Of a DNA stretch of 5,733 nucleotides, positions 1 to 5,236 are shown piece after piece. Numbering within the stretch: the stretch's first letter is position 1; every line of letters starts with the position of its first letter. The translations under genes were made by a program, and so were the position numbers. This stretch comes from JBGPLH01 sp041486365 [NCBI: Thermodesulfobacteriota bacterium] (GTDB taxonomy: Bacteria > JAUYMQ01): positions 1 to 5,733 of the forward strand of contig JBGPLH010000222.1 of assembly GCA_041486365.1 (NCBI GenBank), read 5' to 3'. The notes beneath the pieces were generated by a model. That model had not been told where the DNA came from and did no database searches. It worked only from the letters and a program-made list of their open reading frames with translations.

Positions 1-137
1 CCCCGCTCACGCTCGTGAGCCTCGTCGTGCTGGGGGGCCGGGTGCTCTCCGGCGAGCGGGCCCGAACGGAGCTCAAGGCGTTCCAGTTCTCCTCGTCCGT
101 GGAGCGCCTCGCGCGCGCCCGTGGGTTCGATCTCTGA
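1..137 (+). CDS. C-terminal end of an unidentified protein with a terminal hydrophobic segment (partial)
   Basis: The frame is open from the window edge (first full codon at base 3) to a TGA at 135-137, giving 44 residues. About 41 of the 44 codons end in G or C, the same strong bias as the recognisable genes here, which supports real coding sequence. The visible part begins with a hydrophobic run (LTLVSLVVLGG), probably the end of a transmembrane helix, followed by a charged tail with ERARTELKAF and ending RARGFDL. This suggests a membrane protein with a short cytoplasmic C-terminus. I do not recognise the family and no catalytic motif is visible. It runs in the same direction as hemQ but is separated from it by 157 nt, so co-transcription is possible but not shown. 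Confidence 0.65.
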   Translation, partial: PLTLVSLVVLGGRVLSGERARTELKAFQFSSSVERLARARGFDL

Positions 138-294
138 TGGAGCCCGATCCGAGACCGACCGCCGCCACGCGAGTCTAGCATCGCGCCGATGGAGAGGGGA
201 TTATCGAGGGGAAGACGTGCGCGCTTAGGGCCGGGGTGAAAGAGGTGGAACGCCTGGTCGGATGCGGGCGCAGCACCTGACGCGGGAGAGGACG
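138..294. other. Intergenic region upstream of the hemQ operon
   Basis: This 157-nt stretch lies between the upstream partial gene and the hemQ start. An ATG overlaps the preceding stop (TGATG at 135-139) but opens only a 13-codon frame, and the ATG at 190 gives 16 codons. Neither looks real. I see no convincing -35/-10 pair and no terminator hairpin with a T-run. Any promoter for the hemQ operon should be here but cannot be placed from sequence alone. Confidence 0.4.
284..291 (+). promoter_or_regulatory. Ribosome binding site that selects the hemQ start at 295
   Basis: GGGAGAGG lies just before the ATG at 295, with its GGGAG core 6 nt from the start codon. The earlier in-frame ATG at 262 has only GAGGTG about 14 nt away, too far for a normal Shine-Dalgarno site. 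The start at 295 is therefore preferred. Confidence 0.6.
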
Positions 295-1077
295 ATGACC
301 GAGGAAAAGGACGCTAAGGAGCCTGTGTACGGCGGGACGGCGGGGCCCGGCGCGGTGCACGGCCGGACCGCGCCGAAGGGGGAAGGGCTCGGCGCGCGGC
401 GCCAGATGGTGAACTTTGCCTTCTACAAGGTGGACCCGGCCTGGCGACGACTTCCCGAAGCCGAGCGCGAGCTGGGGAAGAAGGAGTTTGCCGCCGTCGT
501 CGAGCGCTGGGGGCACGAGCTGCTCGTGATCCCGTACTCGCTCGTCGGCATCCGCGCCGATACCGACTTCATGCTCTGGCGCATCTCCTGGACGCTGGAG
601 CCCTTCCAGCAGATGTCGAGCGAACTCCTTCGCACGGGGCTCGGCAAGTATCTCTCGCAGCCCTGGTCCTTCCTCTCTCAGACGAAGCGATCCATCTACG
701 TCGACAAGCATAGCCACGAGGGACAGGAGGGGAGCCGGCTCTACATCGTCCCCGGGCAGTCGAAATACCTCTTCGTGTACCCTTTCCTCAAGACCCGCGA
801 CTGGTTCCTGCTATCGCCGCAGGCGCGCCAGGGGATCATGAACGAGCACATCGAGGTGGGGCACAAGTTTCCCTCGGTGAAGCTCAACACGACCTACTCC
901 TTCGGCCTGGACGATCAGGAGTGGGTCGTGGCCTTCGAGAGCGACGAGCCCTCCGACTTCGTCGATCTCGTCATGGCCCTGCGCGAGACCGAGTCGAGCC
1001 GTTACACCCTGCGCGACACGCCGATCTTCACCTGCATCTGCCGTCCCCTCGACGAGGTGCTGGCCACACTCGGCTGA
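295..1077 (+). CDS. hemQ: Chlorite-dismutase-family protein, probable coproheme decarboxylase HemQ/ChdC
   Basis: The 260-aa product belongs to the chlorite dismutase family. HemQ/ChdC enzymes oxidatively decarboxylate coproheme to heme b with peroxide, the final step of the coproporphyrin-dependent heme pathway, in the cytoplasm. Residues 1-36 are Gly/Pro/charge-rich and probably disordered. The ferredoxin-like core starts near QMVNFAFYKVDPAW (about 37-50). In the C-terminal half, YPFLKTRDWFLL places Tyr162 and Lys166 where decarboxylases have the catalytic Tyr and propionate-binding Lys. His185 (MNEH) lies 23 residues after that Tyr, the spacing of the proximal heme ligand in actinobacterial ChdC. 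VKLNT (about 195-199) matches the actinobacterial V-R-A-N-T region, with Asn where Firmicute HemQ has Gln and true chlorite dismutases have Arg. True chlorite dismutase activity is therefore unlikely. An alternative start at 262 adds 11 residues but has a worse ribosome site. It is the first gene of a tight three-gene operon. The family call is firm; the reaction is inferred from motifs. Confidence 0.88.
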   Translation: MTEEKDAKEPVYGGTAGPGAVHGRTAPKGEGLGARRQMVNFAFYKVDPAWRRLPEAERELGKKEFAAVVERWGHELLVIPYSLVGIRADTDFMLWRISWTLEPFQQMSSELLRTGLGKYLSQPWSFLSQTKRSIYVDKHSHEGQEGSRLYIVPGQSKYLFVYPFLKTRDWFLLSPQARQGIMNEHIEVGHKFPSVKLNTTYSFGLDDQEWVVAFESDEPSDFVDLVMALRETESSRYTLRDTPIFTCICRPLDEVLATLG

Positions 1078-1090
1078 GCCGATTCCAGAC

Positions 1091-1486
1091 ATGCAGCGGG
1101 AACGCTACTCCCTCGACGAAATCCCCGAATCCATCCGCGGCGAGCTCTGCGCGTCTTGCGGGAAGTGCTGCCGCGTGATGATCCTCGAGGGGCTCGCCAT
1201 CGACCGGCGCTTCGCCTCGGAGCGCGCCTTCCTCCAATGGATTGATCTGCACGGCGCGTCCTCCGCCGTGAAGACCGCCGCGGGGCGCCGGACGCTCACC
1301 GTGACGATCCCCAAGCCCTGCTCGAAGCTCGTGGAGGAGAACGGCCGGTCGCGCTGCGGGATCTACGAGACCCGCCCGCTCACCTGCCACGAATACAACT
1401 GCCTCGAGGACGACGACATCGGCGACACGGCCTGGAAGCGGTACGCCCGAGAGCGGCGGGCGCACGCCGCGCGTCGCGGCGCCTGA
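1091..1486 (+). CDS. YkgJ-family cysteine-cluster (Zn/Fe-chelating) protein
   Basis: The 131-aa soluble protein has the signature of the YkgJ / CxxCxxCC family, small proteins annotated as zinc- or iron-chelating. Eight cysteines are visible: Cys20, Cys23, Cys26 and Cys27 in CASCGKCC, Cys77 in PKPCSKL, and Cys89, Cys99 and Cys104 in RCGIYETRPLTCHEYNC. The IYETRPxxC block is the classic second half of the family motif. The middle section (about 35-70) has no recognised motif, and the C-terminus is Arg-rich. The length is typical and nothing is truncated. No strong Shine-Dalgarno precedes the ATG, so translation may be coupled to hemQ, whose stop is 13 nt upstream. Metal or Fe-S binding is expected from the family. 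The biochemical role is unknown, and a link to heme or iron handling is inferred only from the neighbour. Confidence 0.88.
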   Translation: MQRERYSLDEIPESIRGELCASCGKCCRVMILEGLAIDRRFASERAFLQWIDLHGASSAVKTAAGRRTLTVTIPKPCSKLVEENGRSRCGIYETRPLTCHEYNCLEDDDIGDTAWKRYARERRAHAARRGA

Positions 1487-1494
1487 GCGCTTCC

Positions 1495-1499
1495 GGGAG
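1495..1499 (+). promoter_or_regulatory. Ribosome binding site supporting a TTG start at 1505
   Basis: GGGAG sits 5 nt before TTG at 1505. No in-frame ATG or GTG lies close by, and the conserved first transmembrane helix starts almost immediately after this codon, so the TTG start is well supported. Confidence 0.55.
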
Positions 1500-1504
1500 C
1501 CTCC

Positions 1505-2065
1505 TTGCCCAATCTCTCGTTCGTGGCCGTCAACTTCGCGATCCATCTCGCGCTCGCGCTCTGGATCGGCGGGACGATTTTCCTCGGCGCGCTCGCCGCG
1601 CCCAGCGTGTTCCGCGCCGCCCCGTCGCGCACCAGCGCCGGAGACATCGTGGGGCAGATGGTGAACGGATTCGCCCGGGTGAAGGTCCTGTGCATGATCG
1701 TGCTGGTGGCGGCGGCTTGGGTCCGGTTCCGTCGTTGGGAGATCTGGGGCGACTGGATCGCCGTGCGCGCGGCATTCATCCTGTCCGCCTGCGTGCTCGA
1801 ATCGATTGCGACCTGGGGGATCGGCCCTCGGATCCGCGCGGCGCGCGCGGCGGTGGAGGAGGCGGGGCTGGACTTCGACCCGGAGGGCCCACGCCCGGAG
1901 ATCCGCCGCAACGCGGCGGTCAACTCCAAGAACGCGCGGGCCGACTCTGGAAATGATACGGATCATCCGCTGAGGAAGCGGTTCCGAAAGCTTCACGGGT
2001 GGGTGATGGGACTGCAATCACTCGCCGCGCTGGCGGCGGCGGGGGCGCTGTTCACGTTTTTCTGA
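1505..2065 (+). CDS. DUF4149-type four-helix integral membrane protein
   Basis: The 186-aa product looks like the DUF4149 (TMEM205-like) family of small inner-membrane proteins of unknown function. Four hydrophobic segments can be read: about 6-31 (with HLALALWIGGTIFLGAL), 57-73 (VKVLCMIVLVAAAWV), 84-105 and 165-186 (HGWVMGLQSLAALAAAG). A polar loop of roughly 60 residues, rich in Arg, Asp and Asn, separates helices 3 and 4. His14 in helix 1 followed by a W-x-G-G pattern, and His164 at the start of helix 4, recall CopD- and HemJ-like membrane proteins in which such residues can bind heme or metal. That resemblance is by eye only. It starts with TTG, preceded by GGGAG, 18 nt after the cysteine-cluster gene, so it is probably the last gene of the hemQ operon. 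Its stop lies 11 nt before the left end of the inverted-repeat element. Confidence 0.8.
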   Translation: MPNLSFVAVNFAIHLALALWIGGTIFLGALAAPSVFRAAPSRTSAGDIVGQMVNGFARVKVLCMIVLVAAAWVRFRRWEIWGDWIAVRAAFILSACVLESIATWGIGPRIRAARAAVEEAGLDFDPEGPRPEIRRNAAVNSKNARADSGNDTDHPLRKRFRKLHGWVMGLQSLAALAAAGALFTFF

Positions 2066-2076
2066 TGGGAAGTGCC

Positions 2077-2101
2077 GGGGTCAGGCATGACTTATTGACT
2101 T
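2077..2101 (+). repeat. Left copy of the 25-bp inverted repeat
   Basis: The outer part reads GGGGTCAGGCATGACT and the inner end is AT-rich, containing TGACTTAT (2088-2095) followed by TGACTTTT (2096-2103). It matches the reverse complement of 2431-2455 at all 25 positions. The match stops at the flanking C at 2076 on the outside and at 2102 on the inside. Confidence 0.9.
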
Positions 2102-2323
2102 TTGGAGAGCTTCTCCGCGGGCAGCGGATCATCCGCCGGAGCTCATCGTTATTCTCGAACTCCTCCGGCAAGAGCGACACGCCGTGAAGCGCGCACACGG
2201 GTCAAGTCGAAAGTTCGCTCCCACGTTCGGTCAACGACCTCCGGCTCCCTTCGAGGGTCAAGGGGCTCGATACGAGGCGATCGTGAGCGGCGGGTCGGGT
2301 CGAGCTCACTCGAGAGAACTCGA

Positions 2324-2337
2324 CCACCGGCCGGTGG
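2324..2337. repeat. 14-nt perfect palindrome inside the element
   Basis: CCACCGGCCGGTGG is fully self-complementary. It overlaps by two bases the right arm of a second inverted repeat (GGTCGAG at 2298-2304 with CTCGACC at 2319-2325, 14-nt loop). The two structures would compete or stack, giving a compact fold in the right half of the element. No T-run follows, so it is not a canonical terminator. Confidence 0.5.
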
Positions 2338-2430
2338 ACGCCTTGTTTTCCGGGTTTGGGGCTCCGGCCGAGCGGGAAACGATCTCGGGCGAGGTGGATG
2401 AGCGGAGGCGGGGCGAGGGTTGTGGAAAAT

Positions 2431-2455
2431 AAGTCAATAAGTCATGCCTGACCCC
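2431..2455 (-). repeat. Right copy of the 25-bp inverted repeat
   Basis: Exact reverse complement of 2077-2101. On the minus strand it also carries two perfect tandem TGACTTAT octamers (2437-2444 and 2429-2436), the second extending just inside the repeat. The outer end runs into a tract of seven C residues (2452-2458), so the outer boundary could be two or three bases further out. Confidence 0.9.
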
Positions 2456-2460
2456 CCCTG

Positions 2461-2841
2461 TTACCGATGCCACACCAGCTCGAGCAGGTTCCCGTCCGGA
2501 TCCAGGAAGTACAGGCAGTCGTGGTCGCCCCAGTCGATGGGGCCGTGGCAGGGGACGCCCTCGCGGGCGAACCCGTCGAGCGCGCGCTTGAAATCGCGAT
2601 CCGAGACCTTGAAGGCGTGGTGGGCCTTGCCGAGCGGATCGTTGATGATCGTGCGTGCCACGGGGCGCATCTTCCGGTTCAGGTGAAGCGCGATGTTCTT
2701 CCCGCCGCACCGGAGCAGCAGACCGTCCTTCCCCAGATCCTGCACGAATTCGAGCCCGAGCAGATCGCCGTAGAAGCGCCGTGCGCGCCCGAGGTCGCTC
2801 ACCTCGATTCCGAAATGGTCGAGATCGGTGAGGCGGATCAT
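2461..2841 (-). CDS. VOC-superfamily (glyoxalase/bleomycin-resistance/dioxygenase fold) protein
   Basis: The 126-aa protein is a single vicinal-oxygen-chelate domain, which usually dimerises and binds a divalent metal. Both beta-alpha-beta-beta-beta modules are visible. The first opens with LDHFGIEVSDLGRARRFY (about 7-24) and LLGLEF. The second opens with KAHHAFKVSD (72-81) and closes with YFLDPDGNLLELVWHR (111-126). Likely metal ligands are His9, His74 or His75, and Glu121, the usual two-His/one-Glu set. LDPDGNLLEL is a family hallmark. Substrate cannot be told: glyoxalase-like isomerases, thiol transferases such as FosA and ring-cleaving dioxygenases share this fold. The start is supported by GGAGG 5 nt upstream (2847-2851, minus strand). 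It diverges from the oxidoreductase at 2974, and its stop lies 5 nt from the inverted-repeat element. Confidence 0.88.
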   Translation of the reverse strand: MIRLTDLDHFGIEVSDLGRARRFYGDLLGLEFVQDLGKDGLLLRCGGKNIALHLNRKMRPVARTIINDPLGKAHHAFKVSDRDFKRALDGFAREGVPCHGPIDWGDHDCLYFLDPDGNLLELVWHR

Positions 2842-2866
2842 CTGATCCTCCGTCCCAGACCCCGGG

Positions 2867-2896
2867 ACCGTAGCAGGGGCTCCGCGACGCGGTCAA
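2867..2896 (-). promoter_or_regulatory. Candidate promoter for the VOC gene
   Basis: On the minus strand TTGACC (2891-2896) is followed after 18 nt by TACGGT (2867-2872), about 25 nt before the start codon. The -35 box matches the sigma-70 consensus at five of six positions. The -10 box matches only at the key T, A and final T. The placement is sensible but the match is weak. Confidence 0.3.
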
Positions 2897-2960
2897 CCCC
2901 GGCGGGGACGATTGACAGCCGACGCCCGCGGTGGTCTCCTTGGCCGGCTCCCCGGATCCC

Positions 2961-2966
2961 GGAAGG
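2961..2966 (+). promoter_or_regulatory. Ribosome binding site supporting a GTG start at 2974
   Basis: GGAAGG lies 7 nt before GTG at 2974. The frame stays open far upstream, antisense to the VOC gene, so this site together with homology of the first strand (RYHVSLRN) defines the true start. The later ATG at 3001 would delete the first beta strand. Confidence 0.6.
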
Positions 2967-2973
2967 TCCCTCC

Positions 2974-3795
2974 GTGCGTTACCACGTCTCGCTTCGCAAC
3001 ATGGGTTCCCAGGCCACGGCCGGGACGCTCGTGGCCTGCGCGCGCGCCGCGGAGGATTCCCGCGTCTTCGAGGGGGCCTTCGTCGTCGACCATCTTTTCA
3101 TCCCGCCGGAGGAATCGGAGGGCAGCGGCGGGCGCTACCTCGAGGCGCTCGCGACGCTCGCGTTCCTCGCGGGCGCGACGTCGCGAATTCGGATCGGCGT
3201 GTCGGTGCTCATCGCGCCCTACCGCCCCGCGCTCCTCACGGCCAAGCAGGTGGCCACGATCCAGGAGCTCTCGGGCGGGCGCCTGATCCTCGGGGTCGGC
3301 GTCGGCTGGATGGACGCCGAGTTCCGCGCGCTCGGCGTGCCGCGGCAGCGGCGCGGCGCGCTCACGGATGCGCTGCTCGGAACGATCCACGACGCGTTCG
3401 AAAATGACGTGATCGAATCAAACGGCCAGAAGGTGATCTTCTCCCCGCGCCCCCCGCGGCCGCCCATCTGGATCGGCGGGCGGGGCGAGAAAGCGGTTGA
3501 GCGGGCCGCCCGGTACGGCGACGCCTATCACCCGATCGCTATCCGGGACGAGGACCTGCGCGAGCGGGCCGAACGCCTGCGCGAAGCCGCGGCGACGCTG
3601 GGACGCCCCACGCCGGCCATCGCGCTGTACGCCCCCTTCGACGGGAGCGTCGATCAGTTGGTGGATCGGCTCGGCGAAATGAAGGACCTCGGCGTGGACG
3701 ACGCGGTGATCGCCTTCGGCCGCTACGCGGGCGCGGAGGGGTTCCGCGAGAAGGTGGCGCGGTTCGCGCAGGACGTGGCGCCGCGGCTGGCTTGA
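2974..3795 (+). CDS. LLM-class (luciferase-like) oxidoreductase, probably F420-dependent
   Basis: The 273-aa product is a bacterial-luciferase-like TIM-barrel oxidoreductase. It most resembles the probable F420-dependent subfamily typified by Rv2161c of Mycobacterium. Landmarks in order are the first strand RYHVSLRN (2-9), the Asp-His pair VVDHLF (37-42), the strand block ATSRIRIGVSVLIAPYRP (68-85), SGGRLILGVGVGW (100-112), EFRALGVP (116-123) and the late barrel segment PPIWIGGRGEKAVERAA (163-179) with YGDAY. These blocks form the flavin or F420 pocket in the family. The substrate is unknown. F420 rather than FMN is inferred from the subfamily pattern, not from a diagnostic residue. The GTG start is chosen on the ribosome site and first strand. 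It diverges from the VOC gene across 132 nt and converges on the amidase with only 9 nt between stops. No signal peptide, so it is cytoplasmic. Confidence 0.88.
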   Translation: MRYHVSLRNMGSQATAGTLVACARAAEDSRVFEGAFVVDHLFIPPEESEGSGGRYLEALATLAFLAGATSRIRIGVSVLIAPYRPALLTAKQVATIQELSGGRLILGVGVGWMDAEFRALGVPRQRRGALTDALLGTIHDAFENDVIESNGQKVIFSPRPPRPPIWIGGRGEKAVERAARYGDAYHPIAIRDEDLRERAERLREAAATLGRPTPAIALYAPFDGSVDQLVDRLGEMKDLGVDDAVIAFGRYAGAEGFREKVARFAQDVAPRLA

Positions 3796-3804
3796 GACGA
3801 CCTG

Positions 3805-5211
3805 TCAGATCCGCGGCGGCTTCACCTTCACCGCCTTCTCGACGGCGAGGGCGGCCTGAAGGGCGAGCGAGTCATTGCCGCGTTTCGCCATGATCTGCAC
3901 GCCGATCGGAAGGCCGTCCTCCCCGTTGGCCACCGGAACAATGGCCGCCGGGTCGCCCGTGAGTACCGACAGGTAGACCGGAAGCGCCGCGTACAGGAGC
4001 TGCTGGTCGACGCCGTCCACCACCGGCCCCTGGTCTCCCACGGGCGCCGTGGTCGGGAGCACGGGAGTCAGGATCACGTCCACCTTCTCGTACTGCTGGA
4101 AGACCGCCCGCGTGATCAGGGCGCGCTTCAGCTCCGCCTGGAGAAAGGCCTTCGGATCCGGCGAGGGGAGATCGAGCAGCATCGCGAAGCGCGGATCGAG
4201 CTCATCCCGCCGCCGCAGGACCTCCTCGATGTCGATCAGGCCCGAGACGTCCTTGATCCCGTAGCTGATCAGCGTGAACCAGGTGTCGAAGATCTCGGGG
4301 ATCAGGGGATCCTCCACCGCTTCGACGCGCCCGCCGCCTTCGGCCAGGATGTCCGCCGCGCGGCGAACCGCCGCCTTCACCTCCCCGGACACCGGGGAGA
4401 GACCGGACTGATCGAGGATTCCCACCCGCAGGCCCGTGGCCGGCTTGATCTTCGGGGACGTCGGGCGCAGCGGCTGGCAGAAGGGATCCTCGCCGTCGGG
4501 CCCTTCGAGGAGGGAGAGCAGGAGCGCGACGTCCTGGACGTTGCGCGCCAGGGGTCCTGTCACGTTCATGTTGCCGTAATGGGCGGGACCGATGGCGATC
4601 ATCCCTGTCTGGGGGCAACGTCCCTGGGTGGGACGGATGCTCGCCACGCCGCAGCAGTGCGCCGGAAGGCGCAACGATCCGCCGATGTCGCTCCCGATCC
4701 CCAGGGGGGACATGCGCGAGGCCAGCGCGGCGCCCTCGCCTCCGGAAGAACCGCCCACGCTCCGCTCTTTCTTGTAGGGGTTGCGGGTCGGGCCGAACAA
4801 GAGGTTGTCGGTGAACTGGCTCATCATGAACTCGGGCGTGTTGGTCTTGCCGAGGGGGATGCAGCCGGCGGCCCTGAGGCGCTTCACCAGCGTGGCGTCC
4901 CGATCGGGGACGTGGTTCGCGAAGATCTTCGATCCGTTGGTGGTGCGCAGACCGGCCATCTCGAAGGGATCCTTCACGGTGCAGGGGACCCCGTGAAGCG
5001 GTGGAAGGGGCCTGCCGCTCATCACGTCCTGCTCGGCCTGCTTGGCGGCGGCGAGCGCCCGCTCGGCGTCCAGCGTCACGATGGCGTTGATCTTCGGATT
5101 CACCTTTTCGATTCGCGCCAGGAAGGCACTCACCACCTCCACCGGGGAGAGGTCCTTCTTGCGGATCTTCTGCGCCAGCTTCGCGGCGCTGAGCTTCGTG
5201 ATGTCCGCCAT
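3805..5211 (-). CDS. Amidase-signature family hydrolase
   Basis: The 468-aa protein is a full-length member of the amidase signature (AS) family, which hydrolyses amide or ester bonds and also includes GatA and fatty-acid amide hydrolase (FAAH). The catalytic Lys-cisSer-Ser triad is complete: Lys80 (PCTVKDPF), Ser155 (GGSSGGEGAAL) and Ser179 (SDIGGSLRLP). The spacings of 75 and 24 residues equal those of FAAH Lys142-Ser217-Ser241. The Glu in GGSSGGEGA is the FAAH-like variant. An N-terminal helical region (about 1-65) begins MADITKLSAAKLAQKIRKKD, typical of bacterial amidases. The C-terminal half (about 260-468) is variable and sets substrate range, ending with PIGVQIMAKRG. No signal peptide or transmembrane anchor is evident. 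AAGG-type ribosome site AAGGAG (5219-5224, minus strand) lies 7 nt upstream. No GatB/GatC genes are beside it, so a stand-alone amidase is more likely than the tRNA amidotransferase subunit. Substrate is unknown. Confidence 0.9.
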   Translation of the reverse strand: MADITKLSAAKLAQKIRKKDLSPVEVVSAFLARIEKVNPKINAIVTLDAERALAAAKQAEQDVMSGRPLPPLHGVPCTVKDPFEMAGLRTTNGSKIFANHVPDRDATLVKRLRAAGCIPLGKTNTPEFMMSQFTDNLLFGPTRNPYKKERSVGGSSGGEGAALASRMSPLGIGSDIGGSLRLPAHCCGVASIRPTQGRCPQTGMIAIGPAHYGNMNVTGPLARNVQDVALLLSLLEGPDGEDPFCQPLRPTSPKIKPATGLRVGILDQSGLSPVSGEVKAAVRRAADILAEGGGRVEAVEDPLIPEIFDTWFTLISYGIKDVSGLIDIEEVLRRRDELDPRFAMLLDLPSPDPKAFLQAELKRALITRAVFQQYEKVDVILTPVLPTTAPVGDQGPVVDGVDQQLLYAALPVYLSVLTGDPAAIVPVANGEDGLPIGVQIMAKRGNDSLALQAALAVEKAVKVKPPRI

Positions 5212-5236
5212 CGGAGCGCTCCTTGTGAGAATACGT

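Larger units (their letters stand above)
2077..2455. mobile_element. 379-bp non-autonomous element with 25-bp perfect terminal inverted repeats
   Basis: The segment is bounded by two 25-nt sequences that are exact reverse complements (2077-2101 and 2431-2455), each starting GGGGTCAGGC from the outside. It fills nearly all of the gap between two convergent genes, beginning 11 nt after one stop and ending 5 nt before the other. No internal frame resembles an intact transposase. The longest interior frames (about 80-100 codons) have no recognisable domain. The interior holds several hairpins (2104-2116, 2135-2169, 2298-2325, 2324-2337). This layout fits a miniature inverted-repeat element or a REP-type element mobilised in trans by a Y1/RAYT or DDE transposase encoded elsewhere. 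No clear target-site duplication is visible, so the transposition mechanism is unknown. An alternative is a pair of oppositely oriented copies of a dispersed repeat that happen to flank unrelated DNA. Confidence 0.6.

Noticed and set aside
295-1077. True chlorite dismutase (chlorite-detoxifying) function
   Set aside because: The distal position where chlorite dismutases have Arg holds Asn, while the Tyr and Lys typical of coproheme decarboxylases are present. No perchlorate or chlorate reductase genes are nearby.
1028-2017. Long minus-strand open frame (329 codons) across the cysteine-cluster and DUF4149 genes
   Set aside because: It is antisense to two genes with clear family motifs. The translation is Arg/Pro/Gly/Ala-rich low-complexity without any domain, as expected from reading GC-rich genes backwards.
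2102-2432. Plus-strand frames of 82-99 codons within the inverted-repeat element
   Set aside because: Their translations are Ser/Arg/Gly-rich without recognisable motifs or ribosome sites. They do not look like a transposase or a real gene.
2077-2455. The 25-bp inverted repeat as a bidirectional transcription terminator hairpin
   Set aside because: The arms are separated by 329 nt, and neither is followed by a T-run, so a simple intrinsic terminator is unlikely despite the position between convergent genes.
2306-2896. 196-codon minus-strand frame overlapping the VOC gene
   Set aside because: It covers the VOC gene in another frame and gives Arg/Pro-rich sequence with no domain, while the 126-aa VOC frame has all family motifs.
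2912-2940. Perfect TTGACA (2912-2917) as a promoter for the LLM oxidoreductase
   Set aside because: At a 16-18 nt spacer the downstream hexamers (such as TCTCCT) do not resemble a -10 box, so the pair cannot be supported.
2467-2973. N-terminal extension of the LLM oxidoreductase frame (169 extra codons)
   Set aside because: The frame stays open only because it is antisense to the VOC gene. Family homology begins at RYHVSLRN, where a GTG with a good ribosome site is found at 2974.
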